Positions 16,597 to 24,830 of a stretch of DNA of 64,000 nucleotides are shown piece by piece. The translations under genes and the position numbers were made by a program. Source of the DNA: Arthrobacter sp. TMP15 (GTDB lineage: Bacteria > Actinomycetota > Actinomycetes > Actinomycetales > Micrococcaceae). Below the pieces are notes generated by a model. It had not been told where the DNA came from, did no database searches, and was given only the letters and a program-made list of their open reading frames with translations. Where the stretch lies: assembly GCF_039529835.1 (NCBI RefSeq), contig NZ_CP154262.1, positions 3,534,001 through 3,598,000 of the forward strand. The letters are read 5' to 3'. Position 1 is the stretch's first letter, and each line of letters begins with the position of its first letter.

Positions 16597-17397
16597 ATGA
16601 ATGTTTCCTCGAATCCACGTACTGATCTACCCTTTCTGCGCCGCCGGATCAAACCTGGCCGGGGTCAAGCGGACACGCCAGCCACTGCTCAAAGTGCTGC
16701 CTCAAGTCCAGCTGCGTCGTTGTCCTTAGCACCAAGCTCACCCGCTCGGACGCCCTCTGTGCCAGCCCAGCGTTCGGCAGGTTTGAATCTGCGGGCCAAC
16801 GCCCCGTCGTCGTCTACTAGCGCACGCATGCAAAAGCTGGAGGCTCAACGGGAGAAAGCTGGCCGGGAAGACCACGAGGTCCAGTTGCTTTTTAAGGCTC
16901 CTGGAATAGCGGAGGTATTTGAGCTCAATCTCGATGAGCGGGTGCTCCGGCTATCCCCCCTTGAATCCGCGGTTGGCACCATGGTGATCGGTGGCAGCAC
17001 AGCCGTCGCGTGGGAAAGTGTGCGCCATGTGACGGGTGGACAAACAGTTGACGGACACAAAGCCGGCTCTCCCGTTATGACATCTGGTAACCGTGAACTA
17101 GTGGCCTACCAAGGCAGAGATGTCCTAATCACCCTGCGTCATGTACGTGAGCTTCGACGTGCGATCTTCATCAATCGCAGCAGCGCCGCAATGGGCGTCA
17201 GGCTACTGACGGGACAAACCGTGGCACTGCCTCCGGCCGCTGACGGTACCCAGATTGTTCTGCTTGTGCATAGAGTTGGCAATGTGCTGGAGCTACGGGC
17301 GGAGCCCGTTCCGCACGACTGGCCTGACAACACGATTTGGCAGGAATTCGATTTTTCCATGACCCACAAAGCACCAGCCTCTGCCTACGGGCGTTAA
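16597..17397 (+). CDS. Uncharacterised Ter-operon protein with disordered N-terminus
   Basis: A 266-residue protein not assigned to a named family. Residues 1-75 are basic and Ser/Ala/Pro-rich, probably disordered. Residues about 90-255 appear to be a compact beta-rich domain (VQLLFKAPGIAEVFELNLDE, VLITLRHVRELRRAIFINR, IVLLVHRVGNVLELRAEP), with strand rhythm loosely resembling TerD-type domains but without their motifs. It starts nine bases after the divergent TerD stop, so it is in the same transcription unit. It could be a TerA-like accessory protein; this is a guess. Confidence 0.68.
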   Translation: MNVSSNPRTDLPFLRRRIKPGRGQADTPATAQSAASSPAASLSLAPSSPARTPSVPAQRSAGLNLRANAPSSSTSARMQKLEAQREKAGREDHEVQLLFKAPGIAEVFELNLDERVLRLSPLESAVGTMVIGGSTAVAWESVRHVTGGQTVDGHKAGSPVMTSGNRELVAYQGRDVLITLRHVRELRRAIFINRSSAAMGVRLLTGQTVALPPAADGTQIVLLVHRVGNVLELRAEPVPHDWPDNTIWQEFDFSMTHKAPASAYGR

Positions 17398-17407
17398 ACG
17401 TCCCTCC

Positions 17408-17445
17408 CAGCGGGACAGCACAGCGGGACAGCACAGCGGGAAAAA
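17408..17445. repeat. 13-bp tandem repeat upstream of the CitE-like gene
   Basis: Nearly three copies of a 13-bp unit (CAGCGGGACAGCA) lie in the 90-bp gap between the 266-residue protein and the lyase-like gene. The role is unknown; slippage here would change the spacing within the operon leader but no coding frame. Confidence 0.7.
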
Positions 17446-17487
17446 CAGTCGGAAAGTAGTGCCTCAGCCAGCAGTTCGAAAGGACCC

Positions 17488-18681
17488 ATGCGACATTTTC
17501 GTTCCTTGAGCCCCGCTCAAACCGGCGCTCTTTTTTATCGCCTACCCGTTGAGCTGACGGCGCACAGTGCCCCCGAGCTTCTTGCAGTGGGGTTGGGTGG
17601 GACGTTGTACACGCCGGCAAATCGACCGAATCTGGTCAAGGATGTGCTGCGACAGCGCGACTTTGGCTGTGTTTCCATGGTGCTGTGCCTGGAGGATTCA
17701 ATTCCTGACGGTGATGTTCTTAGCGCCGAAGAAGGAGTCATCTCGGCTCTTTCCACCCTGGCCTCCCGCGGCGAAAGCCTGCCGTTACTTTTTGTTCGGG
17801 TCAGAACACCGGAGCAAATGCTCTCGGTGGCGCGCCGGGCAGGTGCTGCAACAGAAGTGTTGACGGGTTTTGTGATTCCGAAGTTTGATAACGAATCTGG
17901 GGTCGCCGCCGCATTCCTGGATGCCCTGCACATCATTCAGGCTGAGTTGGGTCTTGACGGGGACTCACCAGGGGCAGGTGCTCCGCGGCACAGATTACGC
18001 ATTATGCCCATCCTGGAATCTTCGGCCGTCATCCATCTGGAAAGCCGTGCTGCGGCACTAACAAACATTTACACGCTACTGGCCGCCAACCGCAGGGACA
18101 TCTTGTCCGTCCGGATCGGTGCCACTGACATGTCAAGCGCCTTTGGTTTGCGCCGCTCCCGTGACCTCACCATTTACGACGTCAATGTCGTAGCGGGGGT
18201 CATTGGGGACATTGTCAATGTGCTGGGCAGGCCTGACGGTGGCTTTGTTATCTCCGGACCTGTCTGGGAGCACTACTCCAATACCGAGCGGGTGCTGCGT
18301 CCTCAATTGCGGACCACACCCTTCGCCCGGCCAGAGGAGCAGGAACTGCGCCAACGCATCATGACGGCTAACTTGGACACCCTTATCCGCGAGATTGAGC
18401 TGGATTTGGCCAACGGTTTGCTGGGAAAAACCGTCATTCACCCCACCCACGTGGCGTTGGTGCATGCCCTGAGCGTTGTCAGCCATGAGGAATACCTCGA
18501 TGCGCTGGCCATTGCCGACAATGTGAACGGTGGTGCCGCGGCCTCCCCGTACGGCAACAAAATGAATGAAATGAAACCGCATCAGGCTTGGGCGCAACGG
18601 ACTTTGCTGCGTGCGGATGCCTTTGGTGTCTCCGCACCCAACGTCACGTTCGTAGATCTTCTGGAAGCGAGCATGGCATGA
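17488..18681 (+). CDS. HpcH/HpaI-CitE-like C-C lyase of the Ter biosynthetic block
   Basis: A 397-residue TIM-barrel protein of the HpcH/HpaI aldolase and citrate lyase beta superfamily. Characteristic elements: LYTPANRPNLVKDVL near residue 41, MVLCLEDSIPDGD near 70, the metal-binding acid in MPILESSAVI, and the second in SVRIGATDMSSAFG. It is longer than CitE because of an extended C-terminal part. GAAAGGA precedes the ATG. Its stop overlaps the next gene by 4 bp. Similar proteins occur in Ter-linked enzyme clusters in other bacteria, where they are predicted to act on a small carbon unit attached to a nucleoside-like molecule. Confidence 0.85.
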   Translation: MRHFRSLSPAQTGALFYRLPVELTAHSAPELLAVGLGGTLYTPANRPNLVKDVLRQRDFGCVSMVLCLEDSIPDGDVLSAEEGVISALSTLASRGESLPLLFVRVRTPEQMLSVARRAGAATEVLTGFVIPKFDNESGVAAAFLDALHIIQAELGLDGDSPGAGAPRHRLRIMPILESSAVIHLESRAAALTNIYTLLAANRRDILSVRIGATDMSSAFGLRRSRDLTIYDVNVVAGVIGDIVNVLGRPDGGFVISGPVWEHYSNTERVLRPQLRTTPFARPEEQELRQRIMTANLDTLIREIELDLANGLLGKTVIHPTHVALVHALSVVSHEEYLDALAIADNVNGGAAASPYGNKMNEMKPHQAWAQRTLLRADAFGVSAPNVTFVDLLEASMA

Positions 18682-20231
18682 GCATCTCCCAACAGCGTCC
18701 CTGGTCCGGCGATTTCGTTGCAGATCAGCTCGATGTGGCCATCCACAGTGACCCTCAGAGTGCCGTGGCAGTGCAAGATTTGGTCGGTTTGGCCCTCCGC
18801 CGCAATCCCAAGCGCGCCCATCTGCTGGTCTCCGCCGTTTTGGCGAAACACGTGCCCACCGAGCCCGCTTTAGTGATGGCTGCCGGTGAACTGCTGGGTG
18901 CCTTCGTGGCCAGTGAATTAGCGCTCATGCCGGACGACGGCGGCCACCCCCGGACGCTTCCGGCCACCGGAGAGTCCTCCCTCACCACCGCGGCTGCGCA
19001 GTTGAGCGCTGTCCTACAGGGTTCACCAGGGAAGCGGCACTCGGCTATCGCAGCCTTCGCGGAAACGGTGGCCGGGCTGCGAACAGTGGTGACCGACGCC
19101 GTCGTTCTTGGGTATGCCGAAACCGCCACCGGGCTAGGGCGCCTGGTGGCAAACTCATTGGGTGCCTACTATCTTCATTCCACCCGCCACGCCACGCCGT
19201 CAGTTGTTCCTGTGGCGGGTTTTGAGGAAGGGCACTCGCACGCCACCTCGCATGCTTTGGTTCCTACCGATCCGCATTGGTTGGATGGCAATGGGCCGGT
19301 TATTTTGGTGGACGATGAACTCAGCACGGGCTCAACTGTCATTAACACCATTCGTGAGCTGCACGCCTTGGTGCCGCACGCGGTGTACGTTATTGCGGCA
19401 TTGATTGACCTTCGCAGCAGCAGTGATCGTGCGCGTTTTGATGCTCTGGCGACGGAACTGGATTGCAAGATTGCAGTGACGGCGCTGGGGAAGGGCCGGG
19501 TTGAGTTAGCGCCGGATATTCTTCCTAGAGCCGCCGAGCTCATTCAACGGTTGCAACCCCCGGCTTCCGTTAGCCCAGTGCCTGCCGCTAATCCCAAACC
19601 GGCGGGGCGCCTGTCTGTGCTTGAACTTTCCTCGGAAGACCTTACGCCCGTGCGCAGCGACCGTTTTGGCAACATCAGCCCACCCAATGCTGCTGACATT
19701 GACGTCATTGCCAAGGCGCTGTCCCACCTGGTGGGCACGCATAAGTGTCAAGGACCGCTGGTGGTGCTGGGTTGCGAGGAAAACATGTTCCTACCGCTGG
19801 CGGTGGCCAATACGTTGGCGAGTTTGCTGCCAGCTGGGGATGTGAGGTTCTCCACCACCACGCGATCCCCTATTGTTGCGCTCGATCAGTCTGGTTACGC
19901 CATTGCCGGCGCCCTCAGCTTTGCCAGCCATGACCTCACTCATGACGGGCCGGGCATTCGTTTTGCTTACAACCTCAATGGAACCGGCCAGCGCCCAGGT
20001 ACTATTGTGGTCTTTCCCGAGCCGGGGACCAGCCGCGAAGATGTCCTGACGGGTAGCACTACGCCTGATCGCCCCGGTGCCGGACTCCAGCCGCTGGGAC
20101 TTGCCCTGGCGGGGATAGCCGATGACGTCGTTCTCGTTTTGCTGCCGGTCGATACCCCTGTGCGCGGCAACCAACCCGCCAACATTCACAGCAGCATTCC
20201 CAGCAGCATTGATACAGAGGTCACGCCATGA
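18678..20231 (+). CDS. Phosphoribosyltransferase with C-terminal TRSP domain (Ter-associated)
   Basis: A 517-residue two-domain enzyme starting at the ATG overlapping the lyase stop. Residues about 20-290 are a type I phosphoribosyltransferase fold with the PRPP-binding motif VILVDDELSTGST near 208-220. The C-terminal part (about 320-500) contains a literal TTTRSPI at about 393-399, the signature of the TRSP domain found with Ter-linked PRTases. A Pro/Ala linker joins them. It presumably transfers phosphoribose to a base or forms a nucleotide-like intermediate. It overlaps both neighbours by 4 bp. Confidence 0.85.
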   Translation: MSISQQRPWSGDFVADQLDVAIHSDPQSAVAVQDLVGLALRRNPKRAHLLVSAVLAKHVPTEPALVMAAGELLGAFVASELALMPDDGGHPRTLPATGESSLTTAAAQLSAVLQGSPGKRHSAIAAFAETVAGLRTVVTDAVVLGYAETATGLGRLVANSLGAYYLHSTRHATPSVVPVAGFEEGHSHATSHALVPTDPHWLDGNGPVILVDDELSTGSTVINTIRELHALVPHAVYVIAALIDLRSSSDRARFDALATELDCKIAVTALGKGRVELAPDILPRAAELIQRLQPPASVSPVPAANPKPAGRLSVLELSSEDLTPVRSDRFGNISPPNAADIDVIAKALSHLVGTHKCQGPLVVLGCEENMFLPLAVANTLASLLPAGDVRFSTTTRSPIVALDQSGYAIAGALSFASHDLTHDGPGIRFAYNLNGTGQRPGTIVVFPEPGTSREDVLTGSTTPDRPGAGLQPLGLALAGIADDVVLVLLPVDTPVRGNQPANIHSSIPSSIDTEVTP

Positions 20232-21397
20232 GCACTTCTCCCCTTCCCTCCGCTCTCACCGGGCCGGACTTTGGCTCCTATGCGGCGCAGGACGTCTCCT
20301 GGCTGCTCAAGGATTTAAGCCACTTGGCTTTGGAGGCCCCCACAGCTGAGCGCGAGCGCGCCATTCAGTCCGGGGCGGCAAATTACGCCGAATCGCTGCC
20401 GGTGGAATACTCGCCCAGTGCGGAATATCAGGGGCTGTATCAGCAAGCAGTTGAACGCTCGGGTGAGCGGATTGCCACGGCGGTTGGTGTTGTGAGCGAG
20501 CTGGCTCTGGCGGCCCGGAACAACCAGCCGGTTCTGGTCTCCTTGGCGCGCGCAGGCACCCCGATCGGCATTTTGATGCGCCGCTGGGCTTTGCAAACTC
20601 ACGGTGTGGACCTGGCGCATTTCACCATGAGCATTGTTCGCGGAGTTGGTCTGGATAAGACTGCCTTGCATTACCTGGCAGCACATTTTGATCCGGAACG
20701 GATCCTTTTTGTGGACGGCTGGACGGGCAAGGGCGCCATTTCACGCGAGCTAACAGCGGCCCTCGATGACTTTGCCGCTGAAACCGGTATCCGTTTCCCG
20801 GACGATCTGGCCGTGCTTGCCGATCCCGGGCATTGCGTATCAATGTTTGGCACCCGGGAGGACTATCTGATTCCCTCAGCCTGTCTGAACTCCACGGTGT
20901 CCGGGCTGGTCTCGCGCACCGTATTCAACGTGGAACACATTGGCCCGCAGGACTTTCACGGGGCAAAGTTCTACTCAGAGCTTGCCCCCAATGATGTGTC
21001 AAATGACTTCATCACTGCCATCTGTTCCCACTTTGATCGGGTGGGGCCGGAGGTCGAGCGCCAGCTCGCGTCCCACCGCGCTGCTGACCCGGCGCCGAGC
21101 TGGATTGGCTGGGATGCCGTGGAGCAAATCAGCACAAAGTACGGAATCAATAACGTCAATCTCGTCAAGCCCGGCGTTGGCGAAACCACGCGGGTGCTGC
21201 TGCGCCGGGTGCCATGGCGGGTGCTGGTCAATCCGGGCGCCAAGGGCGATATTGCCCACGTTCTGCTCCTGGCCGCCCAACGCGGCACCCCGGTGGAGGA
21301 AGTGCCGGATCTGCCCTATAGTTGCGTTGGTTTGATCCATCCGCAGTTCGATAAAAGCGCTGTGGGCGCGGATGGCAAGGCAGTGCATAACGCATGA
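20228..21397 (+). CDS. PRTase-PELOTA RNA-binding fusion (Ter-associated)
   Basis: A 389-residue protein of the PRTase_1/PELOTA_1 type. Residues about 65-260 hold a divergent phosphoribosyltransferase with VLVSLARAGTPIG (102-114) and a PRPP-loop equivalent ILFVDGWTGKGAI (159-171). The C-terminal 75 residues (VNLVKPGVGETTRVLLRRVPWRVLVNP, then HVLLLAAQRGTPVEEVPDLPYSCVGLIHP) match the PELOTA RNA-binding domain related to ribosomal L7Ae. The fusion suggests an RNA-linked substrate or sensing step. Some databases label relatives as StiP cysteine proteases; the PRTase reading fits the motifs better. Confidence 0.83.
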   Translation: MSTSPLPSALTGPDFGSYAAQDVSWLLKDLSHLALEAPTAERERAIQSGAANYAESLPVEYSPSAEYQGLYQQAVERSGERIATAVGVVSELALAARNNQPVLVSLARAGTPIGILMRRWALQTHGVDLAHFTMSIVRGVGLDKTALHYLAAHFDPERILFVDGWTGKGAISRELTAALDDFAAETGIRFPDDLAVLADPGHCVSMFGTREDYLIPSACLNSTVSGLVSRTVFNVEHIGPQDFHGAKFYSELAPNDVSNDFITAICSHFDRVGPEVERQLASHRAADPAPSWIGWDAVEQISTKYGINNVNLVKPGVGETTRVLLRRVPWRVLVNPGAKGDIAHVLLLAAQRGTPVEEVPDLPYSCVGLIHPQFDKSAVGADGKAVHNA

Positions 21398-22215
21398 GCA
21401 CCTCAACGCTGGTGGCCTGCGACCTCGACAGAACTCTCATCTACTCCAAAAATGCGCTGTGGCTAACGGGGGCTGACAAGGATGCTCCGGCCCTGGTTGT
21501 TGCCGAAGTGTATGAGGGCGCCCCATTGTCCTTCATGACCTGCGCTGCCAAGGAACTCCTGCTCAGTGTGAAAGCTGCCGCCACGTTTGTTCCGGTCACC
21601 ACCCGCACACAGGCCCAGTATGAACGTGTGCAGTTGCCCGGTGCCGTGCCCAACTATGCCATTACCTCCAATGGCGGGGTGCTCTTGCACCGGGGCATCC
21701 CTGATGCGCTTTGGCATGAACAGCTTTCGGCACGGATGGCGGCTGGCTGCGCGCCCGTAGAAACAATTGACGCTTATCTATCCAAACCCGATTTTGCGTC
21801 GTGGATCCTGCGTGTGCGCCGCGCCGAAGACCTCTTTGTCTACGCCATCATTGACCGCGAGGCTATGCCCGATTCCTTCTTGGTAGAACTGATGGCGTTG
21901 TGCGCCGACGCTGGCTGGAGCGTTTCGGTTCAGGGCCGGAAACTTTATTGTGTACCGCTGCCTATTAACAAGACGGACGCGCTGGCAGAGGTTGCCCGCC
22001 GCACCGGTGCCGGCACTGTCATCGCAGCCGGAGATTCTCTGCTGGATCAAGGCATGTTGGAGCACGCCGATCTCGCCTACCGTCCCCTCCACGGTGAATT
22101 GCACGACGCCGGCTACTCCGCCACCCACCTTCGTCTCACCTCCGTGCGCGGCGTTATGGCTGGGGAAGAAATCCTGCGCAGCATCCTGGCTGAACTCCCC
22201 TCCCCACCCCGTTGA
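21394..22215 (+). CDS. HAD-superfamily hydrolase (Ter-associated)
   Basis: A 273-residue HAD phosphatase with all four motifs: nucleophile motif DLDRT (D10, D12), motif II VPVTTRT (about 66-72), the lysine in PINKTDALAEV, and motif IV AAGDSLLDQGM (about 211-221). A C2-type cap lies between. It overlaps the PRTase-PELOTA gene by 4 bp and ends the operon; a long hairpin follows. The likely role is to remove a phosphate from the PRTase product, releasing a nucleoside-like compound; substrate unknown. Confidence 0.87.
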   Translation: MSTSTLVACDLDRTLIYSKNALWLTGADKDAPALVVAEVYEGAPLSFMTCAAKELLLSVKAAATFVPVTTRTQAQYERVQLPGAVPNYAITSNGGVLLHRGIPDALWHEQLSARMAAGCAPVETIDAYLSKPDFASWILRVRRAEDLFVYAIIDREAMPDSFLVELMALCADAGWSVSVQGRKLYCVPLPINKTDALAEVARRTGAGTVIAAGDSLLDQGMLEHADLAYRPLHGELHDAGYSATHLRLTSVRGVMAGEEILRSILAELPSPPR

Positions 22216-22297
22216 GGTTGGAGATAACCCCCTTCCCCGACGCTGAGATTGGAGATAAACACCAACCTCCGGTTGGTGTTTATCTCCAATCTCAGCG
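22211..22297. repeat. Perfect 27-bp palindrome plus partial copy, end of Ter operon
   Basis: Arms 22241-22267 and 22271-22297 form a perfect 27-bp inverted repeat around a 3-base loop. Its core TGAGATTGGAGATAA matches a partial copy TTGAGGTTGGAGATAA immediately upstream (22212-22227) and the palindrome that the insertion sequence split near 2000. There is no T-run. It could end the Ter transcript, but the similarity between loci points to a dispersed palindromic repeat. Confidence 0.9.
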
Positions 22298-22521
22298 GGG
22301 TGGATGTGCGGGGCGGGCGCAAAGCGCGGGGGTGAGGGCGGGGCGCGGAGGTGCGGTACGTGGTGGATGTAACGCGGTAGCGGTGAGGGTCAGGAGCTGC
22401 CAGGGCCACGAAGTGTCAGGGACATCAGGAGCGGCCTTCCTAGAGCTAGTGTCATAGTTTCTTTACCCCTACCGGTATGCTCAAGTCGTACTGATCACTT
22501 TGAGCCTGGGGGCACTGCGTC
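22298..22521. other. GC-rich intergenic region
   Basis: No gene seen. The first 80 bases are strongly G-rich on this strand (GGGGCGGGCGC and similar). The stretch near 22455-22500 should hold the promoter of the following lipoprotein gene; GGGGG about 11 bases before the TTG start may aid ribosome binding. Confidence 0.4.
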
Positions 22522-23646
22522 TTGTCTAAATCCCGTCCTACCCGCACGCTGGGCGCCACCGATTTCATTGTGGGCTCGGCACTAGCCTCCGTCCTTTTCT
22601 TAACAACAGCATGTGGGGGCGCTGCGGCACCCCAGGTGGTTCCGGCGTCGAGCACTCCAACGGTAAGCGCTTTGGCGATTGAAACACCCCAGCCTTCCTC
22701 TTCGGCCAATGATGCAACTCCGCTAGACAGTGACGGCGTCATCGACGCAGGTGATGCTGATCTGGCCTCACACGTGCAGCCACCGTTTGCCACCAAGGCC
22801 TTGGAAGTGCTCAAAACCCTGCCGATCAAGGGGCGGGCTCCAAAGACCGGTTACAGCCGCAGTGAATTTGGGCAGGCGTGGGCTGATGTGGATAGGAATG
22901 GTTGCGATACTCGCAACGACATCTTGAATAGGGACTTGAGTGCCAAAACGTTCAAGCCAGGCACACGCGACTGCCTGGTCCTCACGGGGGTTCTAGCCGA
23001 TCCATACACGGCCAAGACCATCGATTTCATCCGGGGGTCAGCGACAAGCAGTGCTGTTCAGATAGATCATGTTGTTGCCCTGAATGATGCGTGGCAGAAG
23101 GGTGCCCAGCAGCTCACGGTTGCCCAACGTACAGCCTTTGCCAACGATCCTTTGAACTTGTTGGCCGTTGATGGTCCAAGCAACCAGAAGAAGGGCGCCG
23201 GTGACGCGGCCACTTGGTTGCCGCCCAATAAGAGTTTTAGATGTGATTACGTAGCCAGGCAGATCTCGGTCAAGGCGACCTACACTTTATGGGTGACTCA
23301 GGCTGAGCATGATGCCATGGCGCGGGTTCTGGAGGGTTGCGTTGATATTTCAGCGCCAACCAACCAGACTGCCGCCCCGGTTGAACCCGCGGCCGCCGAG
23401 CCAGCTCCGGTGGTCCCGGTGATCCCCGTGGAGGCAGCTATTGTGGCTCCTATTGAAGCCCCCGTTCAGGTGGCTCCGCCAGCAGCGCCCCCGGTCCCCG
23501 CTCCGGCCCCTCCTGTCTCGGCGCCAGAACCTTACTACCAGAACTGTTCAGCGGTCAGAGCAGCAGGAGCGGCGCCAATCCATATTGGCCAGCCGGGTTT
23601 TCAGGCTAAGTTCGATCGCGACGGCGACGGCGTGGGCTGTGAATAA
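22522..23646 (+). CDS. Secreted lipoprotein with HNH/GmrSD-type nuclease and Excalibur domains
   Basis: A 374-residue exported protein. The N-terminus is a lipoprotein signal with lipobox LTTAC (C31). Residues about 100-265 form an HNH nuclease of the DUF1524 type: DVDRNGCDTRNDILNRDL, then IDHVVALNDAWQKGA (D182, H183 catalytic), then ANDPLNLLAVDGPSNQKKGAGDA and WLPPN. A 75-residue Pro/Ala/Val-rich linker follows. The C-terminal Excalibur domain (YYQNCSAVRAAGAAPIHIG, DRDGDGVGCE) has a calcium-binding DxDxDG loop. Such proteins are cell-surface nucleases thought to use extracellular DNA. The TTG start is the best available but not certain. Confidence 0.88.
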   Translation: MSKSRPTRTLGATDFIVGSALASVLFLTTACGGAAAPQVVPASSTPTVSALAIETPQPSSSANDATPLDSDGVIDAGDADLASHVQPPFATKALEVLKTLPIKGRAPKTGYSRSEFGQAWADVDRNGCDTRNDILNRDLSAKTFKPGTRDCLVLTGVLADPYTAKTIDFIRGSATSSAVQIDHVVALNDAWQKGAQQLTVAQRTAFANDPLNLLAVDGPSNQKKGAGDAATWLPPNKSFRCDYVARQISVKATYTLWVTQAEHDAMARVLEGCVDISAPTNQTAAPVEPAAAEPAPVVPVIPVEAAIVAPIEAPVQVAPPAAPPVPAPAPPVSAPEPYYQNCSAVRAAGAAPIHIGQPGFQAKFDRDGDGVGCE

Positions 23647-23721
23647 CGGGCGGCCGGCCCGAAAGTAAAAGAGGAATACTGCGCAGCTGGCAACTACCGG
23701 TGGATTAGCTAAAATTGATAT

Positions 23722-24129
23722 GTGAGCTCTCGCAGCGACAAGCCTCTGGTCCCAGCCGTGTGGCAGCGCCATGACACGGTCATTTTGCCGTTGTGGCGTG
23801 AGCGGCTGTGCCTGGAAATGGGTGAGGTAGCGGCCGCCCGCTACTGTGCAGGGCTGTTTTTCGAGGACAGGCGTAGACCAATCGCCCAGTGGTTTAACCC
23901 GGCACTGAACGCGGCGCTGTTGGTTGGGATTGAGACTTCTGCGGAGTGGCCAGTTCAACGCTTTGGGTTGTTCTACGCCCCGGCGGGCGGTGGAGTGCTC
24001 AAAGTTCATATGACCACCCATGAGTGGTTCACCCGCACACCACAGAAGTCTCCCACTGAAGAAGAAGCCTTTGTGGGCGCCATCATCTCAGCTGAAGCAT
24101 TCCTGCAAGTGGAGATGAACTTTATTTAG
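23722..24129 (+). CDS. Conserved-looking hypothetical protein, 135 residues
   Basis: Not recognised. A soluble protein with no signal peptide or membrane segment; it contains WFNPALNAALLVGIETSAEWPVQRFGLFYAPAGGG and a C-terminal helix. The GTG start has no ribosome site, but a TAAAAT hexamer at 23709-23714 lies seven bases upstream, so the message may be leaderless, which is common in actinobacteria. The gene converges on lysE. Confidence 0.6.
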   Translation: MSSRSDKPLVPAVWQRHDTVILPLWRERLCLEMGEVAAARYCAGLFFEDRRRPIAQWFNPALNAALLVGIETSAEWPVQRFGLFYAPAGGGVLKVHMTTHEWFTRTPQKSPTEEEAFVGAIISAEAFLQVEMNFI

Positions 24130-24139
24130 TTCATGCCGA

Positions 24140-24766
24140 CTAAGCCCCCAGTGCCAACTTCACGCCTAGGAAGAGCATCACGACGGCAACTAACCCATCA
24201 AGTACCCGCCATGCCCCGGGCTTGGCAAAGACGGGTCGCAGCAGCTTAGCGCTGTAGCCCAACGCGCTGAACCAGATGACGCTGCCTAAGGCCGCACCTG
24301 CCCCGAACCACCAGCGCAGGTCGCCATGCTGGTTGGCCAATGTTCCCAGCAATAACACGGTGTCCAGGTACACGTGAGGGTTCAGCCAGGTCAGTGCCGT
24401 CAGCGTGAGCAGCACCGCCTTCCTACTCAGTCGGCCGTGCCCGCTATCTGCTGTCAGCGTGGAGGGTCGGCTGGCGCGTTTGGCCGCTAAAACGCCATAA
24501 AAAAGTAGGAATACGGCCCCTCCCAGCCTGATCACCACTACCACTGCCGGCACCGCCGTGATGAGCGTCCCGATCCCATATATGCCGCCAGCAATCAGCA
24601 CAATATCGCTGAGCATGCAGAACAAAACAACGAGACCAACGTGTTCCTGGCGGATACCTTGGCGCAGGACAAATACGTTTTGCGCTCCGATGGCGATGAT
24701 GAGGGCAAGTCCTGCCCCAAAGCCGGTAGCTATTGTTCCAAAAATGTTTAATGACATCACAAGCAT
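24140..24766 (-). CDS. lysE: LysE/ArgO-type amino-acid exporter
   Basis: A 208-residue membrane protein with about six hydrophobic segments and the LysE/ArgO signature GLALIIAIGAQNVFVLRQGI near the N-terminus plus LTWLNPHVYLDTVLLLG in the middle. The family exports L-lysine and L-arginine. It is divergent from a LysG-type regulator over a 64-bp gap, the classic lysE/lysG layout. Two in-frame ATGs (24766 and 24757) are possible; neither has a clear ribosome site. Confidence 0.92.
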   Translation of the reverse strand: MLVMSLNIFGTIATGFGAGLALIIAIGAQNVFVLRQGIRQEHVGLVVLFCMLSDIVLIAGGIYGIGTLITAVPAVVVVIRLGGAVFLLFYGVLAAKRASRPSTLTADSGHGRLSRKAVLLTLTALTWLNPHVYLDTVLLLGTLANQHGDLRWWFGAGAALGSVIWFSALGYSAKLLRPVFAKPGAWRVLDGLVAVVMLFLGVKLALGA

Positions 24767-24830
24767 TGAAACTACTAGCCTTACATCAGGTGGTACAGCT
24801 AATTATTCTATTGATACCTAAGGAAATCTA

